Notes under the pieces: generated by a model
What the model saw: only the letters and a program-made list of their open reading frames with translations
Databases searched by the model: none
What the model was told of the DNA's origin: nothing
Translations under genes and position numbers: made by a program
From: Streptomyces sp. HPF1205
GTDB lineage: Bacteria; Actinomycetota; Actinomycetes; Streptomycetales; Streptomycetaceae
Length of the DNA: 64,000 nucleotides
Direction: 5' to 3'
NCBI RefSeq assembly: GCF_020400825.1
Contig: NZ_JAINVH010000031.1
Coordinates: 28,874-92,873, forward strand
In this document: positions 22,903 through 30,701 of the stretch, in pieces
Position numbering within the stretch: the stretch's first letter is position 1
Layout: each line of letters starts with the position of its first letter

Positions 22903-24312
22903 TCAGGCGGCCCGGGCGGCGACCCGGCCGGCGCGCACCGCCGCGACCAGCGCGGCGTGGTCCTTCTCGTTCCGGTCGGCGTAGACTTCCGCGAACTCGG
23001 CCAGCGCCCGGTCGAACACCTCCCCGCCGCCGAGGTAGGCGGCGATGGCGATACGGTCGCCGGAGCGCGCGTGGGCGCGGGCCAGGGTCGCGCCGCACAT
23101 CTCCGCGAAGGCGCGCAGCCCGGCGGGCCGCATGATCTCGGGCTGGGCGATGCCCTTCCAGTCGCGCAACTGGCGTACGTAGAAGTCGCGCTGCCTGCCG
23201 TCGATGCCCTCCACCCGCTCCCAGCCCAGGAAGATGTCGCTGGTGGCCTGCATCAGCCGCTGGCCGCCGACCACCCGCTCGCCCTCGGTGCGGTGGCCGC
23301 CGGCGCCCGCGTACGGGGCGAGGACCGAGGGGCCGGCCTCCTTGGCCTGCAGCAGCAGCGGGTCGGTGTCGTCCTTGCCGAGCAGGAGGATCACCCAGCA
23401 GCGGGTGCCGACGCTGCCGACGCCGACCACCTTGCGGGCCATGTCGACCACCCGGTAATGCTCCAGCAGGAAGCGCCGGTCGGACTGCAGGGTGCGGCCG
23501 TAGCGTTCGACGAGCAGCCGGATCTCCCGCTCCAGCGCGGTCCGCTCGACGTCGGGCAGGAGGTCGCCGAGCGGTGTGATCAGCGGCGGGTCGGGGGTGA
23601 TCCGGCGCTGCCCGTGCTCGACGCGAGTGAGTTTGCGGTACGCCTGCATGGTGTCGCGGGCGCGCGCCCCCGCGACCGCCCGCGCCCAGCGCCCGCGGCC
23701 CCTGGCGCTCACTCCCTGGCGCGGCAGCCGCTCGGTGATCCACTGCTCGTCGAAGTGGACGTACCAGACGGCGAGGTCGCCCATCCCGGCGAAGGCGCGC
23801 ATCGCCTCCCGGTAGGAGCGCACACCGGCCCGTACGATCCCGGCGCGCTCCTTCGCGCCGAAACCGTTCGCGCGGGCGGCGATGACCAGGCTCGCGGCCA
23901 GGCGTTTGACGTCCCATTCCCAGGGGCCGGGGAGCGTTTCGTCGAAGTCGTTGATGTCGAACACCAGGCGGCGCTCGGGGGAGGCCAGCAGCCGGAAGTT
24001 CAGCAGGTGCGCGTCGCCGCACAACTGCGCGCGGAAACCGGTGGTGGGGGTGCCGGCCAGGTCCTGGGCCATGATGGCCGCGGCCCCGCGGTAGAAGCGG
24101 AACGGCGACTCGGTCATCCGTCCGTAGCGGATCGGCACCAGCTCCGGCACGCGCGTCGCCGACTGCTCCTCGATCACGTCGACGGGGTCGGGCCGCCCCG
24201 CGGCCGGCGTGAACTCGGCGTGGTGGGAGCGGGGTACGGTCCGGCGGGCCGCCCGCCCGGCCGCGGCCCGCTCGGCCGGGGAGCGCCCGGCCCAGGACAG
24301 GTCAGGCGGCAT
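22903..24312 (-). CDS. DUF2252 family protein (kinase-fold-like)
   Basis: This 469-aa protein belongs to DUF2252, a family with remote likeness to protein-kinase or aminoglycoside-phosphotransferase folds. Landmarks are VPIRYGRMTESPFRFYRGAA, QLCGDAHLLNFRLL (a catalytic-loop-like GDAHxxN), LVFDINDFDETLPGPWEWD (a metal-binding-like DxNDFDE), and later VGVGSVGTRCWVILL with ADDTDPLLLQAKEA-like residues. Cytoplasmic location is expected. No substrate is known. The start at ATG 24312 overlaps the end of the upstream membrane-protein gene by 11 nt, so the two form an operon. Confidence 0.9.
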   Translation of the reverse strand: MPPDLSWAGRSPAERAAAGRAARRTVPRSHHAEFTPAAGRPDPVDVIEEQSATRVPELVPIRYGRMTESPFRFYRGAAAIMAQDLAGTPTTGFRAQLCGDAHLLNFRLLASPERRLVFDINDFDETLPGPWEWDVKRLAASLVIAARANGFGAKERAGIVRAGVRSYREAMRAFAGMGDLAVWYVHFDEQWITERLPRQGVSARGRGRWARAVAGARARDTMQAYRKLTRVEHGQRRITPDPPLITPLGDLLPDVERTALEREIRLLVERYGRTLQSDRRFLLEHYRVVDMARKVVGVGSVGTRCWVILLLGKDDTDPLLLQAKEAGPSVLAPYAGAGGHRTEGERVVGGQRLMQATSDIFLGWERVEGIDGRQRDFYVRQLRDWKGIAQPEIMRPAGLRAFAEMCGATLARAHARSGDRIAIAAYLGGGEVFDRALAEFAEVYADRNEKDHAALVAAVRAGRVAARAA

Positions 24313-24751
24313 GGGTCCGCCGGAAGCCCGCCGTGCACACCGCCCAGATGACGAAGGCGTCGATGGCCACCAGCACCAGCGCCCAGAACGGGTAGTACGG
24401 AATCCACATGAAATTTGCGATCATCGAAAGACCCGCGACGAACACCGCGATGGCGCGGGCCCACGGACGGCCCCGGAAAAGGGCGAAACCCGCCAGGACG
24501 ACGACAATTCCGAGAGCGAGGTGGAGCCATCCCCAACTGGTGGTGTTGAACGTGTAGGCGTAATGGTTCGTCACCACGAGAAGGTCGTCCTTGCGAATGG
24601 CGGCGATTCCCTCGAGTATCGCCATCGCGCCACCGAAGATCATCATGACGGCCGCGAACACGATCCAGCCGGACTGCCACATCCCGCCGCCACTGCCCCC
24701 TCCGCCGCCGGTGCCGTGCACGTTCTGCCGCCGCATTTCAGCCGTGGTCAT
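24302..24751 (-). CDS. four-helix membrane protein (DUF7144-like)
   Basis: Predicted integral membrane protein of 149 aa with four helices: about residues 24-47, 70-90, 96-114 and 120-140. The family landmarks are VFAAVMMIFGGAMAILEGI, SWGWLHLALGIVVVLAGFAL and FMWIPYYPFWALVLVAIDAFVIWA. Such proteins are common in actinobacteria and have no assigned function. The N-terminus has a Gly-rich stretch. ATG 24751 is the start. It is translationally coupled to the DUF2252 gene downstream. Confidence 0.85.
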   Translation of the reverse strand: MTTAEMRRQNVHGTGGGGGSGGGMWQSGWIVFAAVMMIFGGAMAILEGIAAIRKDDLLVVTNHYAYTFNTTSWGWLHLALGIVVVLAGFALFRGRPWARAIAVFVAGLSMIANFMWIPYYPFWALVLVAIDAFVIWAVCTAGFRRTHAA

Positions 24752-25015
24752 GTCGGGCTCATCTCCTCACGGCGACGGTTCCGCGGCCGTCAGCCGGATG
24801 GTGTCGTCGTTCACAAGCCGTGCCTCCAGGCTGCCACGGGAAACCGGGACCGGCATGTCGGTGATTCGCGGGCGGAATTGAGGGCCCGCCGACCTGCCCA
24901 CCCGTCACCGCAGGCGCGAATCCCCGAATTCACGGCCGGCGGCCGACATGCGGCGCACGCGTAATCGTGCTGAACTGACAGTGCCACGTATCGGCCGCAT
25001 CGACGGGAGACGACG

Positions 25016-25444
25016 ATGGGCGAATCCGTGTATCTGGCGTACGACTATCCGGTCCTCGGCGCGTTCTGGACCGCGATGTGGGTCTTCCTGTGGGTGCTGT
25101 GGATCTTCCTGCTCTTCCGGGTCGTGGTCGACATCTTCCGGGACGACTCGCTGAGCGGGTGGGCGAAGACCGGCTGGCTGCTCTTCTGCCTGATCCTGCC
25201 GTTCCTGGGCGTGCTGGTGTACGTGATCGCCCGCGGCACCGGGATGGGCGGCCGGGAGCAGCGGTCGGCGCAGGCGCAGCAGGAGGCGTTCGACGACTAC
25301 ATCCGCAGGACCGCGGGCACGGGCGGGGGCGCCGGGACCGGCGGCGACCACGTGGACCAGCTCGCCAGGCTCGGCGACATGCGGGCCAAGGGCGACATCT
25401 CGGAGGAGGAGTTCCAGCGCGCGAAGGAGAAGATCCTGCGCTGA
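25016..25444 (+). CDS. PLDc_N and SHOCT domain membrane protein
   Basis: This 142-aa protein has two membrane helices (about residues 14-37 and 52-73) of the PLDc_N type, with FCLILPFLGVLVYVIARG, and a cytoplasmic tail. A Gly-rich linker follows. The C-terminal SHOCT motif (about 112-142) reads QLARLGDMRAKGDISEEEFQRAKEKIL, a short helical unit usually at the end of bacterial membrane proteins and thought to help oligomerise. The function is unknown. The ATG 25016 start follows GGGAGACGACG. The gene is alone on its strand before the GntR gene. Confidence 0.87.
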   Translation: MGESVYLAYDYPVLGAFWTAMWVFLWVLWIFLLFRVVVDIFRDDSLSGWAKTGWLLFCLILPFLGVLVYVIARGTGMGGREQRSAQAQQEAFDDYIRRTAGTGGGAGTGGDHVDQLARLGDMRAKGDISEEEFQRAKEKILR

Positions 25445-25565
25445 GCGGGCGGGCGGGGCGGGCGCCCGCCGGCTGGGGGTGAGTCGGGCCACCCGCCGGC
25501 TGGGGGCGGGGCGAGGGACCCGTCCGGATCCCGGACGTGCGGGCCGTCGTCCCGTCTGTTGTATC

Positions 25566-25583
25566 TATGATGTGCGCATCATG
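25566..25583 (+). promoter_or_regulatory. candidate -10 and GntR operator over the start codon
   Basis: ATGATG-TGCG-CATCAT (25567-25582) is a perfect 6-bp inverted repeat that covers the first bases of the GntR start codon. TATGAT (25566-25571) within it could be the -10 box, which gives an almost leaderless message. A regulator bound here would block both steps. Confidence 0.5.
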
Positions 25584-26270
25584 GATGCCACTGTTGCCGC
25601 GCCGGGGCCGACGCCCCGGACGAACGCCGCCGTCAAGGCGCCGGCCGCCGCCGAGCGGGTCTACGCCCACGTCAAGAGCGGGGTGCTGGACCGCCGTTAC
25701 GAGGGCGGCACGCTGCTGACCGAGGGCGACCTGGCCGTGGCCGTCGGGGTGTCGCGCACGCCCGTAAGGGAGGCGCTGCTGCGGCTGGAGGCCGAGGGGC
25801 TGCTCAAGCTGTACCCGAAGAAGGGCGCCTTGGTGCTGCCGGTGTCGGCTCAGGAGATCGCCGACGTGGTCGAGACGCGGCTGCTGGTCGAACAGCACGC
25901 CGTGGCCAAGGTGGTGGAGGCGGTTCCCGCCGGGCTCATCGAGCGGTTGGAGGAGTCGCTGGCCGAGCAGCGCAGGCACGCCGAGGCGGGGGACCTGGCC
26001 GCCTTCGCCGTCGCCGACCGCTGCTTCCACGCCACGATCGTGCGGGCCGCCGGCAACCGGATCCTCGCCCAGCTCTACGACCAGCTGCGCGACCGGCAGT
26101 TGCGGATGGGCGTGGCCACCATGCACGCCGAGCCCAGCCGGGTGGCCAAGAACGTCACCGAGCACACCGAGATCCTTCAGGCCCTGCGCGAGGGCGCCGC
26201 CGCTACCGCCGCGGACGTCGTGCGGCGGCACATCTCCTGGGTGAGGGTCCTCGCCAGGGGCGAGTCGTGA
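25581..26270 (+). CDS. GntR-family (FCD) transcriptional regulator
   Basis: Repressor-type regulator of 229 aa. The N-terminal winged helix (about residues 20-85) shows LTEGDLAVAVGVSRTPVREALLRLEAEGLL. The C-terminal FCD ligand domain (about 95-220) has the helical metal/ligand pocket residues in DVVETRLLVEQHAVAK, ADRCFHATIVRAAGN and HTEILQALREGA. The ATG 25581 start has no ribosome site; an inverted repeat covers it. The stop overlaps the start of the MFS gene (GTGA), so this regulator probably controls that transporter. The ligand is unknown, most likely a small organic acid. Confidence 0.93.
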   Translation: MDATVAAPGPTPRTNAAVKAPAAAERVYAHVKSGVLDRRYEGGTLLTEGDLAVAVGVSRTPVREALLRLEAEGLLKLYPKKGALVLPVSAQEIADVVETRLLVEQHAVAKVVEAVPAGLIERLEESLAEQRRHAEAGDLAAFAVADRCFHATIVRAAGNRILAQLYDQLRDRQLRMGVATMHAEPSRVAKNVTEHTEILQALREGAAATAADVVRRHISWVRVLARGES

Positions 26271-27628
26271 CCGCCGGGCCGGTGCCGGGCGACCCGCCGG
26301 GCGGCCGGCGGGCGGTTCTCGTCTGGGGCGTCGGCACCCTCGTCTACCTCGTCGCCGTCGTCCACCGCACCAGCCTGGGCGTGGCCGGCATCGACGCGGC
26401 CGACCGCTTCCACATCGGCGCCTCGGCGCTGTCGAGCTTCTCCATCCTCCAGGTGCTCGTGTACGCGGGCATGCAGATACCCGTCGGCCTGATGGTCGAC
26501 CGGCTCGGCACCAAGCGGGTGCTGATGCTGGGCGCGGTGCTGTTCACCTCCGGGCAGTCGGCGTTCGCGCTGTCGCACTCGTACGGCACGGCGCTCGCGG
26601 CGCGCGCGGTGCTCGGCTGCGGCGACGCGATGACGTTCGTGAGCGTGCTGCGGCTCGGCGCGCGCTGGTTCCCCGCCCGGCGCGGACCGCTCATCGCCCA
26701 GACGGCCGCGCTGTTCGGCGTCGCCGGCAACCTGGTGTCCACCGTCGCCCTGTCCCGGCTGCTGCACTCCGCCGGCTGGACGCCGACCTTCCTCGGCACC
26801 GCGCTGGTCGGCGCCCTCGTCCTCGTCCTTGTCGCCGCCTTCCTCAAGGACCACCCCAAGGGTTTCGAGCCCGCCCGCCTCCCGCCGCCGCCCGTGCCCG
26901 GGACGGCCGCGCGAGGCGCCGTGATCCCCGCCCGCCGGGCCGGGATCGCCTTCGTCCGCCGCCAGATCGCCGACTCCTGGCGCGAACCCGGCACCCGGCT
27001 GGGCATGTGGACGCACTTCACCACCCAGTTCTCGGCGATGGTGTTCCTGCTGCTGTGGGGACTGCCCTACCTCGTCGAGGACCAGGGGCTCTCCCGGGCC
27101 GCGGCCGGCGGCCTGCTCACGCTGGTCGTCGTGGCCAACATGGTGTTCGGCATGGTGTTCGGGCAGCTCATCGCCCGCCACCACGGGCTGCGGATGCCGC
27201 TGGTCCTCGGGGTGATCGGGGCGACCGCCGCCGTCTGGGCGGCCGTCCTGGCCTGGCCGGGCGCACACGACCCGCGTTGGCTGCTGATCGTGCTCTGCGT
27301 GGTGCTCGGCGCGTGCGGGCCCGGCTCGATGATCGGCTTCGACTTCGCCCGCCCGGCGAACCCGCCGGAACGGTTCGGCACCGCCTCCGGCATCGTCAAC
27401 ATCGGCGGGTTCACCGCCTCCATGGTCACCCTGCTCGCCGTCGGCGTCCTCCTCGACGCCACCGGTGACGACTACCGGGTCGCGTGGAGCAGCGTGTTCG
27501 TCCTCCAGGCGGTCGGCGTCAGCCAGATCCTGCGGCTGCGGCGCAGCGCGGAGCGGCTGGAACGGGAGCGGATCGCGGTGAGCCGGGTGGAGAGCGTGCA
27601 CCGCACGGCGGCGCTGACGGACCAGTAG
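26267..27628 (+). CDS. MFS transporter
   Basis: Predicted 12-helix major facilitator of 453 aa. The loop between helices 2 and 3 carries GLMVDRLGTKRVLMLGA, the family motif A. HRTSLGVAGIDAADRF near residues 36-51 and RLGARWFPARRGPLIAQ are typical of metabolite:proton symporters or exporters. The central loop holds a Pro-rich stretch. The gene starts at GTG 26267 inside the stop of the GntR gene, so it is co-translated with its likely repressor. The substrate cannot be named. It converges with the conservon P450 gene 38 bp away. Confidence 0.92.
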   Translation: MTAGPVPGDPPGGRRAVLVWGVGTLVYLVAVVHRTSLGVAGIDAADRFHIGASALSSFSILQVLVYAGMQIPVGLMVDRLGTKRVLMLGAVLFTSGQSAFALSHSYGTALAARAVLGCGDAMTFVSVLRLGARWFPARRGPLIAQTAALFGVAGNLVSTVALSRLLHSAGWTPTFLGTALVGALVLVLVAAFLKDHPKGFEPARLPPPPVPGTAARGAVIPARRAGIAFVRRQIADSWREPGTRLGMWTHFTTQFSAMVFLLLWGLPYLVEDQGLSRAAAGGLLTLVVVANMVFGMVFGQLIARHHGLRMPLVLGVIGATAAVWAAVLAWPGAHDPRWLLIVLCVVLGACGPGSMIGFDFARPANPPERFGTASGIVNIGGFTASMVTLLAVGVLLDATGDDYRVAWSSVFVLQAVGVSQILRLRRSAERLERERIAVSRVESVHRTAALTDQ

Positions 27629-27666
27629 GGCGGACGGCCGGGGCGGACGAGGCCGGGCAGGCCCCG

Positions 27667-29187
27667 CTACACCGGCGTGAACTCCACCGGCAGCGCCGTC
27701 GGGCCGCGCAGCAGCAGGGAGGGGTCCCAGCCCACCTCGGCGTCCGGGACGGACAGGCGCAGGTCGGGGAGGCGGTCCAGGAGGACCTCGACCGCGGCCT
27801 TCGCGATGGTCTCGGCGATCTCCGGGGCGGGGGCCGGGCAGCGGTGCTCGCCGTGGCCGAAGGAGAGGTGGGCCTGGTTGCCGACGGCCCCGGGCGCGGG
27901 CGCGGCCGTGGCGCCCGGCGACAGGCCGGGCACCGGGTACGGGCAGACCGCGGGGTCGGTGTTGGCCGCCGCGGGCCCCAGGATCAGGCAGTCGCCGCGC
28001 CGGACGAGCCGGCCGCCGAGGTGGGTGTCACGGGTCGCCCAGCGCCCGACGACCAGATGCGTGGGCGGCTGGGTCCACAGCACCTCGGTGAGCGCCTGCC
28101 CGACGCTTCGCCGCCCGCCGTACAGCGTGACCGCGAAGCGGTCGTCGGTGAGCATCAGCCGCAAGGTGTTGCCGATCCACCGGGCGGTGCGCCGCTGACC
28201 GTCCGTCATCAAGGTGAGCAGGTCCTGGACGATCTCCTCGTCCGCGAGCGCCGCGGGGTGGGCCAGCAGCCGCGACGGCACGTCGGGGCCGGGCTCGCGC
28301 CTGCCGCGTTCGAGCAGCGTCTCCATGGTGTTGCGGGTACGGGCGTGCGCGGCCGAGGCGTCGGGTCCGCCGTCCGGCGCCGCCGCCAGGTCCCGCTCGA
28401 GTTCGTCCGTCTCGTCGTCCCGCAGCCCGAGCAGGCCGGCCATGACCCGCAGCGGCACCTGCTCCGCGTACTGCCGTACGAGTTCGGCCCGCCCGGCGCC
28501 CGCGAAGCGGTCGATCGCCGCGTCGGCCGCGCCCTCGGCGGCCAGCCGCAGCTCGAACTGGTCGGCCCCGGCGAGCACGTCGGCGATCGCCCCGGCCCGC
28601 CGCCCGTGCTCGGCGCCCTCGGTGAAGGACACACTCGCGCCGTGCGCCACGTACGGCAGCAGCGGCCAGCCGGCGGGGACGCGGTCCCAGGCATTCCAGC
28701 GCCGCGGATCGCGCCCGAACAGGCCGGGGTTGGCGGACACGTAGTGCACCTCGCGGTAGCCGAGCACGAGCCAGGCCGGGATGTCCGGGGCGAGCAGCAC
28801 GGGCGCGACCGGGCCGTGCGCACGGCGCAGGGCCTCGTACAGCGCGGCCGGGTCGCCGTGGAAGGCGGTGGGGTCCAGGCGCTGCGCGGCGCCCTCCTCC
28901 GACGCCCGCCGCGGGACCGGCTGCTCCCGTTGCGGGGCCGCCGGCTCCCACGGCGTGCCGATCTGCGGCCTGGGCACGGGCTGGAGCGCGGGCCGGTCCG
29001 CTGCCGCGTCCGTGTCCGCCCCACCGCCGGCCCGGCCGCCCGCCCACTCCTCCTGCCCGGACGGCGGCCGCGGGTCCCAGCCGGCGCCCGGCTGCGGTCC
29101 GCCGGCCTCGTAGGCACCGCCGAACTCGCCGTACTCCCCGTACCCGGCCCGGCCCCCGTACTCCCCGTGCTCCCCGTACGCCGTCAC
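27667..29187 (-). CDS. cvnE: conservon cytochrome P450 lacking ExxR (CYP157-like, CvnE)
   Basis: P450-type haem protein of 506 aa at the end of a conservon. The haem-binding loop is HLSFGHGEHRCPAPAPEIA, with the ligand cysteine. The K-helix position reads TEVLWTQPP in place of the near-universal ExxR, as described for CYP157 proteins of Streptomyces conservons. The I-helix has LMTDGQRRTARW and no AGxET motif. The first 100 residues are a low-complexity Gly/Glu/Tyr/Pro extension. The GTG start at 29187 overlaps the upstream GTPase stop by GTGA. Substrate and redox partner are unknown; a role as a non-catalytic sensor is possible. Confidence 0.9.
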   Translation of the reverse strand: MTAYGEHGEYGGRAGYGEYGEFGGAYEAGGPQPGAGWDPRPPSGQEEWAGGRAGGGADTDAAADRPALQPVPRPQIGTPWEPAAPQREQPVPRRASEEGAAQRLDPTAFHGDPAALYEALRRAHGPVAPVLLAPDIPAWLVLGYREVHYVSANPGLFGRDPRRWNAWDRVPAGWPLLPYVAHGASVSFTEGAEHGRRAGAIADVLAGADQFELRLAAEGAADAAIDRFAGAGRAELVRQYAEQVPLRVMAGLLGLRDDETDELERDLAAAPDGGPDASAAHARTRNTMETLLERGRREPGPDVPSRLLAHPAALADEEIVQDLLTLMTDGQRRTARWIGNTLRLMLTDDRFAVTLYGGRRSVGQALTEVLWTQPPTHLVVGRWATRDTHLGGRLVRRGDCLILGPAAANTDPAVCPYPVPGLSPGATAAPAPGAVGNQAHLSFGHGEHRCPAPAPEIAETIAKAAVEVLLDRLPDLRLSVPDAEVGWDPSLLLRGPTALPVEFTPV

Positions 29188-29882
29188 CGCGGCCCCTCCC
29201 CCGGCTGCCCGGCGGCCGAGCGGGCCAGCAGGTGGCCGACCAGGGTGATCAGCACGTGCTTGGCGGACCGCCGGCTGCGCGCGTCGCAGTCGATCAGCGG
29301 GACGGAGGGCGGCAGCGCGAGGGCGTCGCGCAGTTCGTCCAGCGTGTGCTGGGGCGGGCCGAAGTTGTTGCGGGCCACGACGAACGGAAGCCCGAGGTGC
29401 TCCAGCCGGTCGATGGCGTACCAGGAGTCGGCGATCCGCCGGGTGTCGACCAGGACGACCGCGCCCAGGGTGCCGGAGAACAGCCGTTCCCACAGGAACC
29501 AGAACCGTTCCTGCCCCGGCGCCCCGAACACGTACAGCACTCGTTCCTCGTCCAGCGTGATCCGGCCGAAGTCGAAGGCCACGGTGGTACGGGACTTGGT
29601 GCTCACGCCCGCCGGGTCGTCGATGCCCAGGCCCGCGCGGGTCATGGTCTCCTCCGTGCTCAGCGGCCGGATCTCGCTGATCGAGCCGACCAGGGTGGTC
29701 TTGCCGGCCCCGAACCCGCCGACGACCGCGATCTTCAGGCCGTCGGACGCGGTGTCCCGCAGGTGCGGCCCGGCCGGACCCGCGCCGCCGCCCCCGTACG
29801 CGCCGCCGTGCGTACGGTACGCCCAGGGCGCGGCCCCGCCCCCGGGTCCGCCCAAGTAGGCGTCAGAGTCTCTGGAGCGCAC
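29184..29882 (-). CDS. cvnD: conservon GTP-binding protein CvnD
   Basis: Small Ras-like or MglA-like GTPase of 232 aa, the D component of a conservon. The P-loop is GGFGAGKTT at about residues 55-63. Switch-region residues TVAFDFGRITLDEERVLYVFGAPGQERFWF include the G3-like GAPGQ. VARNNFG stands in place of the usual NKxD, as in other CvnD proteins. The first 45 residues are Gly-rich. The GTG start at 29882 lies 20 nt inside the end of cvnC. It is expected to act with the CvnA-C complex at the membrane to control development or antibiotic production. Confidence 0.93.
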   Translation of the reverse strand: MRSRDSDAYLGGPGGGAAPWAYRTHGGAYGGGGAGPAGPHLRDTASDGLKIAVVGGFGAGKTTLVGSISEIRPLSTEETMTRAGLGIDDPAGVSTKSRTTVAFDFGRITLDEERVLYVFGAPGQERFWFLWERLFSGTLGAVVLVDTRRIADSWYAIDRLEHLGLPFVVARNNFGPPQHTLDELRDALALPPSVPLIDCDARSRRSAKHVLITLVGHLLARSAAGQPGEGPR

Positions 29883-30228
29883 GCAGCACCTTCCTCAGCA
29901 TCTCCGGCGCGGGCAGCATGTCGCCGCCGGGGGCCGCCGACCGCGGGTGGCGGGCGCTGATCCGGCCGGCGGCCAGCAGATCGGCCAGCAGGATCTTCAC
30001 CACGCCCACCGGCAGCCCGAGATGGGAGGAGAGCTCGACCACCGAGGTGGGGTGGTGCCAGCACAGCCGCAGGATCCGCGCGTGCTCCGACTGCATGCCG
30101 AGCGCCGGCTCGCTCTCGCCCACCACGATCGTCACCAGGTCGAACGTGGTGTCGTCGGTACGGCTTCGGCCACCGGTGACGGTGTAGAGCCGGTCCGGGT
30201 CCCCGCTGTCGACCGGCCCGCGGGTCAT
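29863..30228 (-). CDS. cvnC: conservon DUF742 protein CvnC
   Basis: DUF742 protein of 121 aa, a winged-helix-like component of the conservon membrane complex. Landmarks are RLYTVTGGRSRTDDTTFDLVTIV, then EHARILRLCWHHPTSVVELSSHLGLPVGVVKILLADL, which resembles a helix-turn-helix, and LLRKVLRAL-like MLRKVLRALQRL at the end. ATG 30228 overlaps the cvnB stop (ATGA). The order A-B-C-D-E and tight coupling are the standard conservon layout. Direct DNA binding has not been shown for this family as far as I know. Confidence 0.93.
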   Translation of the reverse strand: MTRGPVDSGDPDRLYTVTGGRSRTDDTTFDLVTIVVGESEPALGMQSEHARILRLCWHHPTSVVELSSHLGLPVGVVKILLADLLAAGRISARHPRSAAPGGDMLPAPEMLRKVLRALQRL

Positions 30229-30701
30229 ACCGGGAGCTTCCCGCGCGGGCCGAAGGGTCCGGCACCAGTACCGGCGCCGGTACCGGCACCCGTACCGGCA
30301 CGGGTGCGAATGCGCGGGTCGGCCCGCAGGTGGTCGCCGATCTGCTCGATCAGCTCGCCCATGCCGCGGCCGATGACCGCCGCGTCCGCGTCCTCCTCGC
30401 CGATCACCGCCAGGTGCGCGCCCTCGCCCGCCTCGACGATGAACAGCACACCGCCGTGGAACTCCGTCATCGACTGCCGCACCCCGCCGCTGCCGTCGCC
30501 GAACTCCACCGACGCGCCGTGCGCGAGCGACTGGATGCCGGAGGCGATGGCCGCGAGCTGGTCGCCGCGGTCGGCCGACAGGCCCGGCGACAGGCACAGC
30601 TTCAGGCCGTCCCTGGACAGCACCAGGGCGTGCCGGGCACCCGGCGTGCGCTCCAGCAGCCGCTCCAGCAGCGACTCCAGGCCGCGGTCGGTGGTCGTCA
30701 T
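30225..30701 (-). CDS. cvnB: conservon Roadblock/LC7 protein CvnB
   Basis: Roadblock/LC7 domain protein of 158 aa, expected to bind CvnD and regulate its GTP state. The domain runs from about residue 5 to 125: GLESLLERLLERTPGARHALVLSRDGL, LAAIASGIQSLAHGASVEFG, HGGVLFIVEAGEGAHLAVI and MGELIEQIGDHL. The last 25 residues are an added low-complexity tail with (AGTG)n repeats. The start was set at ATG 30701, which overlaps the cvnA stop (ATGA); an in-frame ATG at 30710 is the alternative. Confidence 0.92.
   Translation of the reverse strand: MTTTDRGLESLLERLLERTPGARHALVLSRDGLKLCLSPGLSADRGDQLAAIASGIQSLAHGASVEFGDGSGGVRQSMTEFHGGVLFIVEAGEGAHLAVIGEEDADAAVIGRGMGELIEQIGDHLRADPRIRTRAGTGAGTGAGTGAGPFGPRGKLPV
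30255..30305 (-). repeat. 12-bp GGTACCGGCGCC-type repeats in the cvnB tail
   Basis: Degenerate 12-bp units encode (AGTG)n at the end of CvnB. They resemble the repeat in the ClC remnant near 21200. Confidence 0.8.
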
